Origin: Streptomyces sp. ERV7
GTDB lineage: Bacteria > Actinomycetota > Actinomycetes > Streptomycetales > Streptomycetaceae
DNA: 64,000 nucleotides
Reading direction: 5' to 3'
Assembly: GCF_001653515.1 (NCBI RefSeq)
Contig: NZ_LYOY01000001.1
Location: 62,001 to 126,000, forward strand
In this document: piece after piece, positions 43,103-50,370 of the stretch
Position numbering within the stretch: position 1 is the stretch's first letter
Layout of the letters: each line of letters starts with the position of its first letter
The notes under the pieces: model-generated
The model's input: the letters and a program-made list of their open reading frames with translations, nothing else
Database searches by the model: none
Told to the model about the DNA's origin: nothing
Translations under genes and position numbers: made by a program

Positions 43103-43692
43103 TCACCGATATACGGGGCAACCGCGCGGGACCAAGTCGAGTGCGAGGGTCCGCCGGATGGCGTGAGAGCGGGGGAAGGCGCCGTCCACGCTCGGGGCGC
43201 CACCACCACCGACGCTTGAAGTGTGCGCACGGTTTGGCTGAAAAGATGAGGCGTGCGCAACGACGCTCGGTGGTGCGATCCGGCGCCCGCACGGCCCGCG
43301 AGCGCCGTTCAACAGGGAGCCGGGCCCGGGCCCCCAGGGAAACACCCGGGATGTTGGCCCCCGGGGCGGCAGGCTCCGCTCAGCAGGTGGGCTCATGCGA
43401 GCCGTTGAGGTCCGCCCGGAGCGCATGCTCCTTCTGCCTGCCCCGTGGGCGCCGACGGGCTGTCCTGCTGGGCCGTCAGTTCCGGCGCCACAGCCGCCTC
43501 TTGGCCGAGCTTGCGATGGTATCCATCGGCTCGGCTCGCACGGGGCCATCACGTACTTCCGCTCATGCACGAGTTCGGCCACGCCTATCCGGAAAAGGAT
43601 CTTCGTGTGGGGGCCTCCTCCGGCCTCGACGACCCATGAGCCGTCAGCGATCCGGAATCCCTTGCGACCGTCGGGGACCGTGACGTACGGAA
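43103..43692 (-). other. Uninterrupted reading frame, possibly a truncated gene
   Basis: The minus strand stays open from about 43703 to a stop at 43103. Its first 60 codons read LPYVTVPDGRKGFRIADGSW, then VVEAGGGPHTKILFRIGVAE and LVHERKYVMAPCEP, which looks like real protein, but the only start codon is a GTG at 43582 inside this part, and the later sequence is Arg/Pro/Gly-rich like a shadow frame. It could be a 5'-truncated gene whose 3' part is lost. I cannot name a family. Confidence 0.25.
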
Positions 43693-43722
43693 GAGGGTCG
43701 TGATCCTGGAGTCACGACCCTC
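43693..43722 (-). terminator. Hairpin downstream of the secreted-protein gene
   Basis: GAGGGTCGTGA and TCACGACCCTC form a perfect 11-base stem with an eight-base loop, about 60 bases past the stop of the minus-strand gene at 43783. Confidence 0.7.
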
Positions 43723-43782
43723 GTAAGCGTCCACGCATGATGGGTGTCCGATGGCAGAGTCAAACCGTCACAGGGCTGACTC

Positions 43783-44211
43783 TCACCACTGCTTGGTCAT
43801 CCGTGTGGTGCACAGATCCTGGCTGCCGTCAGTATCGGAGACGTACAGATGCAGGTCTTTGACGTAGCTGGTAGACCAGATGTCGCCATAACCGGACCCG
43901 CCGGGGCCGACCTTCACCAGTGACTGGGCGTGGTCGTGGCCGTAGGAGTCGGTGTAGATCGCCCAGACCTCGGTGCCGTAGTTCGGGGAGCCGTCCAGGT
44001 TGTAGTCCCTGGCGAAGGGGCTGGTGAGCTTGACCCAGTACAGGCCCGTGTTCCTGATCTGACCGTAGTCGTACGTGACTGAGCCGTAGCTGCCATCACA
44101 CGTTGTGTCGCCCGAATACGGGGTGGGCGAGGCCGTTGCGGAGGGCACGGCGATGCCGAGTCCGAGAGCAATGCTTGAGGCGAGGACTGCCGTCGCGCGA
44201 CGAAGATTCAT
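43783..44211 (-). CDS. Small secreted hypothetical protein
   Basis: A 142-residue protein. MNLRRATAVLASSIALGLGI is a Sec signal, cleaved near SATASPTP. The mature domain (about 110 residues) has two cysteines (TTCDGSYG and DLCTTRM) and many Tyr/Gly/Asp residues, for example YVKDLHLYVSDTDGSQDLCT, suggesting a compact beta-rich fold. AAGGAG lies before the ATG at 44211. It is divergent from the HTH-ricin regulator across 397 bases that contain two dyads. Similar proteins occur in streptomycetes; the role is unknown. Confidence 0.7.
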   Translation of the reverse strand: MNLRRATAVLASSIALGLGIAVPSATASPTPYSGDTTCDGSYGSVTYDYGQIRNTGLYWVKLTSPFARDYNLDGSPNYGTEVWAIYTDSYGHDHAQSLVKVGPGGSGYGDIWSTSYVKDLHLYVSDTDGSQDLCTTRMTKQW

Positions 44212-44452
44212 CAAGGGCTCCTTTGCCCGGGGTGAGAGGTGTGCGGGGTGTGAGAGGTGGTGCGTCTGTGGCATCGAACGCAGGAACCGCCGCAAGGCAA
44301 CCCGTAGAAGCGCACCGGACGCGGCGACGGCCTTCCTGGAACGAATCGTGATGCCACACGCTGCTCACTTCCTCGTGTCGGAAAGCGGGCCGTTCGGCCG
44401 ACTTCGAGTTTTCGGGGAAGTGTTTGCGCAGGTCAACCCGGTTCTGGTTGTC

Positions 44453-44492
44453 CCGAACAGTTCGGAACGACCGGCTGGACGGTCAACCGTCC
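44453..44492. promoter_or_regulatory. Two dyads between the secreted-protein and HTH-ricin genes
   Basis: CCGAACAGTTCGG (44453-44465, perfect 6-base arms around one base) and GGACGGTCAACCGTCC (44477-44492, perfect 7-base arms around two bases) are centred about 25 bases apart, 115-155 bases before the regulator ATG. Either could be a binding site for the tethered regulator. The rest of 44212-44608 shows no gene. Confidence 0.45.
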
Positions 44493-44608
44493 GGCGCAGC
44501 AGCGCAGAGGGGTCCGGAACAGCTGGATTCTTCCTTGTCGGCCCTCCGCAGCGTTGCCAGCTTGTCCTGTGTTTCGAACAGTACGGGCAGGGGGGAGGGT
44601 CGGCAGGG

Positions 44609-45673
44609 ATGGCTGATGTGAGGGCGCCGGATCCGCGGGGAGCGGGTACGCCGACTGAGTTCGTGCTCCATATGCAGGCCATGAAGGATTGGTCCGGCTT
44701 CACCTACCGTCAGTTGGCTGCCCGTGCCGAGGAGCGGGGCGATGTCCTGCCCGCGAGCACTTTGGCCAGTACCCTGGGCCGCCGGTCACTGCCTCGTCCG
44801 GAGGTCGTGGCCGCATTCGTGCGGGCATGCGGAGGCGGCCGCGCCGATGTCGAGGAGTGGCTTCGTGTCCTCCGTGCCGTAGCGGACGGCCATACGAACG
44901 TCCCTGCCTCAGAAGGTGGCGTGACGGGCGATCCTATGGCGGAGGACTCACCGGGACCCGACCGGGTCGGTCCTGTGGAGGGCAACCACGGGCGGCTGGG
45001 TGCCGCCCCTCGTCGCCGATTATTGGGCCTGCTTGTGGCTGTGCCGGCCCTGTTCATCCTGGTAGCCGGCAGCTACCTCCTCACCCCTCGAAACAGCGGC
45101 GAGGACGATCCCGCGGGCACGGTCCGTGCCACAGCGCCGACCGCCCGGCATTCGTCCCCCGCACAGCCAAGCCCGACGCCGGGCGTCTACCGCATCCGCT
45201 CGGCTGTCTCCTCCCTCTGCCTGTCCGAACGGGAGGGAGAGAGCGGCGGCAACGTCTACCAGTCCGAGTGCGCCACCGGCATCCCCGTCTATGCCCTGGA
45301 GCAGGCGGAAGGCGGCTCGTACCGGATTCGTTCTCTCCACCCCGTCTTTGGCTACGGCTGTCTGGGCGTCGCCAACGGAAGCACCCGCGGCGGCGCTCAG
45401 CTGATGGACGACTATTGCGGCCACCGCGGCACCGCAGAACGCTTTCGCCTCCGTCTGGCCAGCACCGCGCCGCGCCAGGGATACCGCATCATCCCTGTCC
45501 ACACCGGGGCCTGTGTCTCGGTCCCCGGCCGCTCGACGCGAGAGTGGATCCCCATCCTCCAACTTCCCTGCACCGACTCCGATCCAGGACAGAGCTTCTC
45601 CTTCGACCCCGCGCTGTCCCCGACGGCGATGCCCACAATCAGCAGTCACGAGAGCCTGTCTGGGCGATCATGA
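44609..45673 (+). CDS. Membrane-tethered XRE-type regulator with external ricin-type lectin domain
   Basis: A 354-residue protein in three parts. Residues about 15-95 form a streptomycete XRE-like HTH (MKDWSGFTYRQLAARAEERG, LPASTLASTLGRRSLPRPEV). One transmembrane helix lies at about 137-157 (LLGLLVAVPALFILVAGSYL). After a Thr/Ser/Pro linker, residues about 192-345 form a ricin-B-type beta-trefoil (GVYRIRSAVSSLCLSEREGE, CLGVANGSTRGGAQLMDDYC, CVSVPGRSTREWIPILQLPC). The HTH should be cytoplasmic and the lectin outside, so binding of an external sugar could change DNA binding. That signalling idea is inference; the domains are clear. Confidence 0.85.
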   Translation: MADVRAPDPRGAGTPTEFVLHMQAMKDWSGFTYRQLAARAEERGDVLPASTLASTLGRRSLPRPEVVAAFVRACGGGRADVEEWLRVLRAVADGHTNVPASEGGVTGDPMAEDSPGPDRVGPVEGNHGRLGAAPRRRLLGLLVAVPALFILVAGSYLLTPRNSGEDDPAGTVRATAPTARHSSPAQPSPTPGVYRIRSAVSSLCLSEREGESGGNVYQSECATGIPVYALEQAEGGSYRIRSLHPVFGYGCLGVANGSTRGGAQLMDDYCGHRGTAERFRLRLASTAPRQGYRIIPVHTGACVSVPGRSTREWIPILQLPCTDSDPGQSFSFDPALSPTAMPTISSHESLSGRS

Positions 45674-45885
45674 GCGGAGTCAGCGGATTCAGATGACCGG
45701 CGCGGCGACGGTGACGGCATCGAGGATGACATGGCCGCGCAGCGCAGCAGTGGCCGCCCAGCCCGGTGCTGGACGGCGTCATGTGACCTGTGGGGGTGTC
45801 TCAGCCCAAGGCGTCTCGGGCGGTGCAGCTCCCATAGACGAGACGAGACCTGACGGGCGTCGCGGCCACGTGCCGCAGCGGCCGC

Positions 45886-46224
45886 TCAGAGGTGGCCGTC
45901 CAGGAACTTATGTACCTCGGCGATGGTCATAGGCCCCGTGCCGTGCGCCACCGCCTCTCCCTCCTTGAGCAGGACGCAGGACGGGGCTCCGGTGATCCCG
46001 TATCGCTCGGTTGCGGCCGGACAACGCGTGATGTCGACGCGGACGGCCGTCAGGCGGCCCGTGTAGTCGTCGGCGATGCCACCCACGGCGAGGTCCATCA
46101 CCCGGCAGGGCTCGATGGCCTTGGGCCATGTCCCGGTGAAGTATGCGAGGACCGGAACTCCGCTCATCCCGAGGATGAAATTGAACTCCGCGTCCTCACG
46201 GGGTCGGTGAACCCGGTTTGCCAT
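45886..46224 (-). CDS. Thioredoxin-like protein with one active-site cysteine
   Basis: A 112-residue thioredoxin-fold protein. The strand-loop-helix that normally holds WCGPC reads YFTGTWPKAIEPCRVMDLAV: Trp33 and Cys40 remain, the first Cys is absent, and the loop is three residues longer. The cis-Pro loop GITGAPSCVLLKEGEAVAHG and the RVDITRCPAATERYG segment fit the fold. It cannot make the usual disulfide exchange through Cys-x-x-Cys, so it may act as a monothiol, a chaperone or a redox sensor. No signal peptide. It stands alone. Confidence 0.78.
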   Translation of the reverse strand: MANRVHRPREDAEFNFILGMSGVPVLAYFTGTWPKAIEPCRVMDLAVGGIADDYTGRLTAVRVDITRCPAATERYGITGAPSCVLLKEGEAVAHGTGPMTIAEVHKFLDGHL

Positions 46225-46485
46225 GCAAGCTCCTGACCTCGCGTTCCGTCATTCCCTCCCCATCATCCCTCGCGCGGTGTGCCAGGCCGGCCCGGTCGGT
46301 CGTCCGGTTGGCCTGTCGGAAGGCAGGCACGGGGCCGTCGCAGAACCACGGTGGTCCCCGGCGCGAGCGGCCCGCCCCCCCCGCCCCTGGTGACCCGGCC
46401 TGGCCGCCGCCAGCCGATGGCACCAAGAACGAGGCACGATTCCTGGACCGCTCGCGGACGCCGCCGTGGACGGTCGAAGTACGCG

Positions 46486-47625
46486 TCAGCTGACCCGAAG
46501 ACCGACCGCCAGCGTCAGTTCAAGGACCCGGTGTGGCGATGCGAGATCCGGAAACAGCTCCCGCAGCTGCGACATCCGGTACCGGACGGTCTGGGGATGG
46601 ACGAACAACGTCGCCGCCACCTCGTCCCGCCTGCCCTGGTGCAGCAGCCACGCCCGCAACGTCTCCTCCAGCCGCCGTGCGGTCGCGACAGGCAAGGTCC
46701 GCAACGGTGCGAGGGCTCGGGCACGCAGGTCTGCGAACGCGTCCACGTCGGCGCTCAGCACCAGCTCGGGCAGGTGTTCCTCGGTGTCGCGGATATCGGA
46801 GGAGAGGGAGCGCGCGCGTGCGGCTCGTGCGTACGAGGCGGACGCACGAGTCCATGGCCGGGCCGGGCCGACCACGGCGGTGCGGTCGGTCAGCTGCCGC
46901 AAGAGATGCGATCGGTCGGCATCGGGGACGAGCAGCACACCGGTGGCGTCCGGCAGATCGTCGAGAACGAGGGTGCTCGGGTCGAGCACGCGGTAGGCAG
47001 GCCGGGCCTGGGCAGCGGGCAGCAGGACCGCGGTGAGCGAAACCGGAGGCTGCCACCCGGCCCGTTGAGCAGAGACCAGCAGCACGTCCGGGCTCGCGCC
47101 GGCGAGGAGGTCGCGGGCCAGGTGTTCCAGGTGGAGCTCGTGGGCCCTGCCCCGGGCGGCCAGTTCGTCGGCGTGGCCCGCGGCGCTCGCGGCGGAGAGC
47201 TCGTCGATGTGGGCGAAGGTCAGCTCCGCGAACTTGGCGACCTCGGCGGCGGGCAGACCTGCGGGTACGGCACCCGCTGCCAGGCATCGCCAGGCCACGC
47301 GGGCGCCGACGCGGTAGGCGCTGAGCAGGGCGTCCATCGAACGGCCGTCGCGGACCTCGCCGCGGCCCAGCTCGTAGGCTGCGTCGCCGCCGTCGCCGCC
47401 CGTGGCCTTCCCGCTCGCGAGGTCCAGGTAGTGCCCCAGGGCGGTGCGGACGGCTCGGCGGATGGTGCCGCCCATGCGGCCCGAAAGGGCGTTGGCGTAG
47501 GGAGGGACCTCGTCGATGATCGCCTGGACGACCTCGTCGGCGGTGGTCTTCAGCGCGGCCCGGAGTGCGGTGGCCGTCGTCTCGTCCAGGGCCAGATCGG
47601 TGACTCTCCGGATTGGGTGGCTCAC
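46486..47625 (-). CDS. PucR/CdaR-family transcriptional regulator
   Basis: A 379-residue protein. The C-terminal HTH_30 domain is clear: LEETLRAWLLHQGRRDEVAA, TLFVHPQTVRYRMSQLRELF. The middle GGDEF-like region and the N-terminal helical domain (ALKTTADEVVQAIIDEVPPY, SMDALLSAYRVGARVAWRCL) are typical of actinobacterial PucR members. It is divergent, across 86 bases, from the reductase/desaturase pair and very probably controls it. Mycobacterial desA3-like genes are controlled by TetR-type proteins, so a PucR-type controller here would be a lineage difference. Confidence 0.9.
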   Translation of the reverse strand: MSHPIRRVTDLALDETTATALRAALKTTADEVVQAIIDEVPPYANALSGRMGGTIRRAVRTALGHYLDLASGKATGGDGGDAAYELGRGEVRDGRSMDALLSAYRVGARVAWRCLAAGAVPAGLPAAEVAKFAELTFAHIDELSAASAAGHADELAARGRAHELHLEHLARDLLAGASPDVLLVSAQRAGWQPPVSLTAVLLPAAQARPAYRVLDPSTLVLDDLPDATGVLLVPDADRSHLLRQLTDRTAVVGPARPWTRASASYARAARARSLSSDIRDTEEHLPELVLSADVDAFADLRARALAPLRTLPVATARRLEETLRAWLLHQGRRDEVAATLFVHPQTVRYRMSQLRELFPDLASPHRVLELTLAVGLRVS

Positions 47626-47711
47626 GTTTTATTCCCTACGAACAATTCAGCCGACCAGATTTACGTCCTGCGGTCAGGACTTTACGCCTTGAGGCGCATC
47701 AAGCTGGAGTC
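47626..47711. promoter_or_regulatory. Divergent promoter region of the desaturase operon
   Basis: The gap is AT-richer than its surroundings (GTTTTATTCCCTACGAACAA) and contains ACGTCCTGCGGTCAGGACTT, with the partial dyad GTCCTG-CGGT-CAGGAC (perfect 6-base arms). This dyad is a candidate operator for the PucR-type regulator. Confidence 0.5.
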
Positions 47712-48767
47712 ATGACGAGTGCAGCCCTCCGCAGTAGGGCGTGGAAACTGCTGGAGATGGTCACGACACCGCTGCTGCCGTCGGACTACCTCGACCTGGT
47801 CAGCCCGCTGCGTGCGGGCGCTGACCTGCGTGGGCGCATCGAGTCCGTGCACCCCGAGACGGGTGACGCCGCGACCATCGTGATCAGGCCGGGACGGGGC
47901 TGGCGCGGCCACACGGCCGGTCAGTACGTGCGGATCGGGGTCGACGTCGACGGGGTGCGCCTGTGGCGTGCCTACTCGGTCACCTCGCCGACAGACCGCC
48001 AGGACGGCCGCGTCACAATCACCGTGAAGGCGATCCCGGACGGCAAGGTCAGCAACCACCTGGTCCGCAGGACGAAACCCGGCACGCTGATCCAGCTCGA
48101 CCAGGCGACCGGTGACTTCGTACTGCCGCAGGCCAAGCCCGCCAAGGTGCTCTACCTGACGGCCGGCAGCGGCATCACACCCGTGATGGGCATGCTGCGC
48201 GACACCGAGTTCGACGACGTCGTCATGGTCCACTCCGCGCCACAGCCGCAGGACGTGATCTTCCGCAACGAACTGCACGACCTGGTCGCGGACAAGAAGC
48301 TGCGTCTCACCGAGCTGCACACGGACACTGACGGCATCCTCGACATCGCCAGTCTCGACGAGCTCGTGCCCGACTGGACCGAGCGCGAGACCTGGGCCTG
48401 CGGGCCCGCGGGCCTGCTCGACGCCGCCGAAAAGCACTGGACCGAGCACGGCGTCCAAGAGCGGCTGCACACCGAACGCTTCCGCCCAAGCATCGTCGTC
48501 GCCGGTGACGGCGGCGAGGTCACGTTCAGCACCACCGGCAAGACCGTCGACGCGGACGGCGCCACGCCGTTGCTGGACGTCGGCGAGGAGGCCGGCGTGC
48601 TCATGCCGTCCGGGTGCCGCATGGGCATCTGCTTCGGCTGCGTCACGCCGCTCAAGACGGGCGCCGTCCGTGACCTGCGCACCGGCGAGATCACCGAGGC
48701 CGAGCCGGGCGTCCTCATCCAGACCTGCGTGTCCGCCGCGGCGGGCCCCTGCGACATCGAACGGTAG
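47712..48767 (+). CDS. Ferredoxin reductase with C-terminal 2Fe-2S domain
   Basis: A 351-residue FNR-type flavoprotein. The FAD-binding motif is VRLWRAYSVTSPTDRQDGRV; the nucleotide-binding motif is VLYLTAGSGITPVMGMLRDT; WACGPAGLLDAAEKHW closes the NAD(P)H domain; and CRMGICFGCVTPLKTGAVRD plus a later Cys form the plant-type 2Fe-2S cluster site. It matches mycobacterial Rv3230c, the electron donor of DesA3. It would pass electrons from NADPH to the desaturase whose TTG start follows eight bases after its stop. A ribosome site is weak; the ATG at 47712 is chosen by family length. Confidence 0.92.
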   Translation: MTSAALRSRAWKLLEMVTTPLLPSDYLDLVSPLRAGADLRGRIESVHPETGDAATIVIRPGRGWRGHTAGQYVRIGVDVDGVRLWRAYSVTSPTDRQDGRVTITVKAIPDGKVSNHLVRRTKPGTLIQLDQATGDFVLPQAKPAKVLYLTAGSGITPVMGMLRDTEFDDVVMVHSAPQPQDVIFRNELHDLVADKKLRLTELHTDTDGILDIASLDELVPDWTERETWACGPAGLLDAAEKHWTEHGVQERLHTERFRPSIVVAGDGGEVTFSTTGKTVDADGATPLLDVGEEAGVLMPSGCRMGICFGCVTPLKTGAVRDLRTGEITEAEPGVLIQTCVSAAAGPCDIER

Positions 48768-48774
48768 GAGCACC

Positions 48775-49893
48775 TTGACCGCCATCGACCCCACCGCCCA
48801 CCTGACCGCGGAGCAGATCGAGGAGCTCGGCCGCGAGCTGGACGCGATCCGCGACGAGGTGATCGCCAGCCGGGGCGAGAAGGACGCTGCCTACATCCGC
48901 AAGGTCATCTCGGCGCAGCGCAAGCTCGAGCTGGTCAGCAGGGGCGTGCTGCTGTTCTCGATCTTCCCGCCGGCGTGGCTGCTCGGCACCGCCGGTCTGT
49001 CCGTGGCGAAGATCATGGACAACATGGAGATCGGCCACAACGTCCTGCACGGCCAGTGGGACTGGATGCGGGACCCGAAGATCCACTCCACCACCTGGGA
49101 GTGGGATCACGTCTCGCCGTCCGAGCAGTGGAAGCACTCGCACAACGAGCTGCACCACACGTACACCAACGTGATCGGCAAGGACAACGACCTCGGCTAC
49201 GGCATCATGCGCGTCGACGAGGACCAGCGGTGGCACCCGATCCACCTCGGCCAGCCGCTGTGGAACTTCATCAACGCCTGCTTCTTCGAATACGGCATCG
49301 CAGCGTACGACCTGGAGCTCGGCAGGAACCTGAGCAAGCGCCGCCGCAAGAACCCGGAGTTCCGCGCCCGGGCCAAGGCCGTGGGCCGCAAGATCCGCAA
49401 GCAGGTGCTCAAGGACTACGTGATCCACCCGCTGCTGTCGGGCCCGTCGTTCCTCCCCACGCTCGCCGCCACGTTCACCGCGAACCTGGTCCGCAACATC
49501 TGGTCCCACTCGGTGATCATGTGCGGGCACTTCCCCGAGGGCGTGCAGGTCTTCGAGCGCCGGTCGATCAAGGGCGAAACGCGCGGCCAGTGGTACCTGC
49601 GCCAGATGATGGGCTCGGCGAACATCAGCGGCAGCAAGGCCATGCACTTCATGACCGGCAACCTCTCGCACCAGATCGAGCACCACCTGTTCCCGGACCT
49701 GCCGAGCAACCGGTACGCCGAGGTCGCGGTGAAGGTGCGCGCGCTGTTCGAGAAGTACGAGCTGGAGTACGTCACCGGGCCGCTGCCCAAGCAAGTGTTC
49801 TCCGCGTGGCACAAGGTCTTCCGGCTCTCGCTGCCGAACAAGAAGCCCAAGGTCAAGACGCCGGACCGCGAGCAGGAGCTCGTCGCGGCCTGA
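48775..49893 (+). CDS. Membrane fatty-acid (acyl-CoA) desaturase, DesA3-like
   Basis: A 372-residue diiron enzyme that introduces a double bond into a fatty acyl chain, most likely delta-9 of stearoyl-CoA by analogy with mycobacterial DesA3 (Rv3229c). The three histidine boxes are present: HNVLHGQW (His88 and 92), HSHNELHH (121-128) and HQIEHHLFPDLP near the C-terminus. Hydrophobic segments lie around 55-75 and in the second half. The TTG start follows GGAG. It forms an operon with the reductase. It probably adjusts membrane fluidity; the PucR-type regulator may sense a lipid signal. Confidence 0.93.
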   Translation: MTAIDPTAHLTAEQIEELGRELDAIRDEVIASRGEKDAAYIRKVISAQRKLELVSRGVLLFSIFPPAWLLGTAGLSVAKIMDNMEIGHNVLHGQWDWMRDPKIHSTTWEWDHVSPSEQWKHSHNELHHTYTNVIGKDNDLGYGIMRVDEDQRWHPIHLGQPLWNFINACFFEYGIAAYDLELGRNLSKRRRKNPEFRARAKAVGRKIRKQVLKDYVIHPLLSGPSFLPTLAATFTANLVRNIWSHSVIMCGHFPEGVQVFERRSIKGETRGQWYLRQMMGSANISGSKAMHFMTGNLSHQIEHHLFPDLPSNRYAEVAVKVRALFEKYELEYVTGPLPKQVFSAWHKVFRLSLPNKKPKVKTPDREQELVAA

Positions 49894-50370
49894 TTCCCGG
49901 TATTGGTTCAGATCTTTCGGCCGTACCGGCGGCACCGACGGATTCGATGAGATCCGTTGCGGACGGTGGGCGGCCGCGACATCAGACCGTACGACACGGG
50001 ACCCGGGCAGCCCGGTGTCCGGCTGCGCCGCCTGGACGTGCGCCAGGAGCTCAGCACACACCCTGGTCTCCGTGCGCCGCTGCGCCGCCCTGTTGCGACA
50101 GGGCGACGGTGGCGATCTTTCACCCCCACTCGCAGGCCCCACCCCAGGCGACCAGGGTCAACCATGAGCCCTACCAGGCGGTTCGCCCGCCGCGACCGAC
50201 GAAGCTGGGCCCGCTGACCGAGACGGGGAGCAACTCGTCGAACATGCCTGGGACGTGCTGAACAGCCTTCCGATCGACACCTCGTGAGAGAGATGAGCAA
50301 GTGATTATCGGCTGTTGATTGGCATGCGCTGAGGTAGGCGGGTCAAGTAGTGGCCGGTCTAGGGGTGTGG
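49894..50370. other. Intergenic stretch upstream of the large exoprotein gene
   Basis: No gene is supported. The last 110 bases are less GC-rich (GTGATTATCGGCTGTTGATT, then GGCATGCG) and are the likely promoter region of the gene at 50371; no consensus box is certain. Confidence 0.45.

Noticed and set aside
44365..44703. 112-codon minus-strand frame
   Set aside because: It overlaps the start of the HTH-ricin gene, crosses two regulatory dyads and has no ribosome site.
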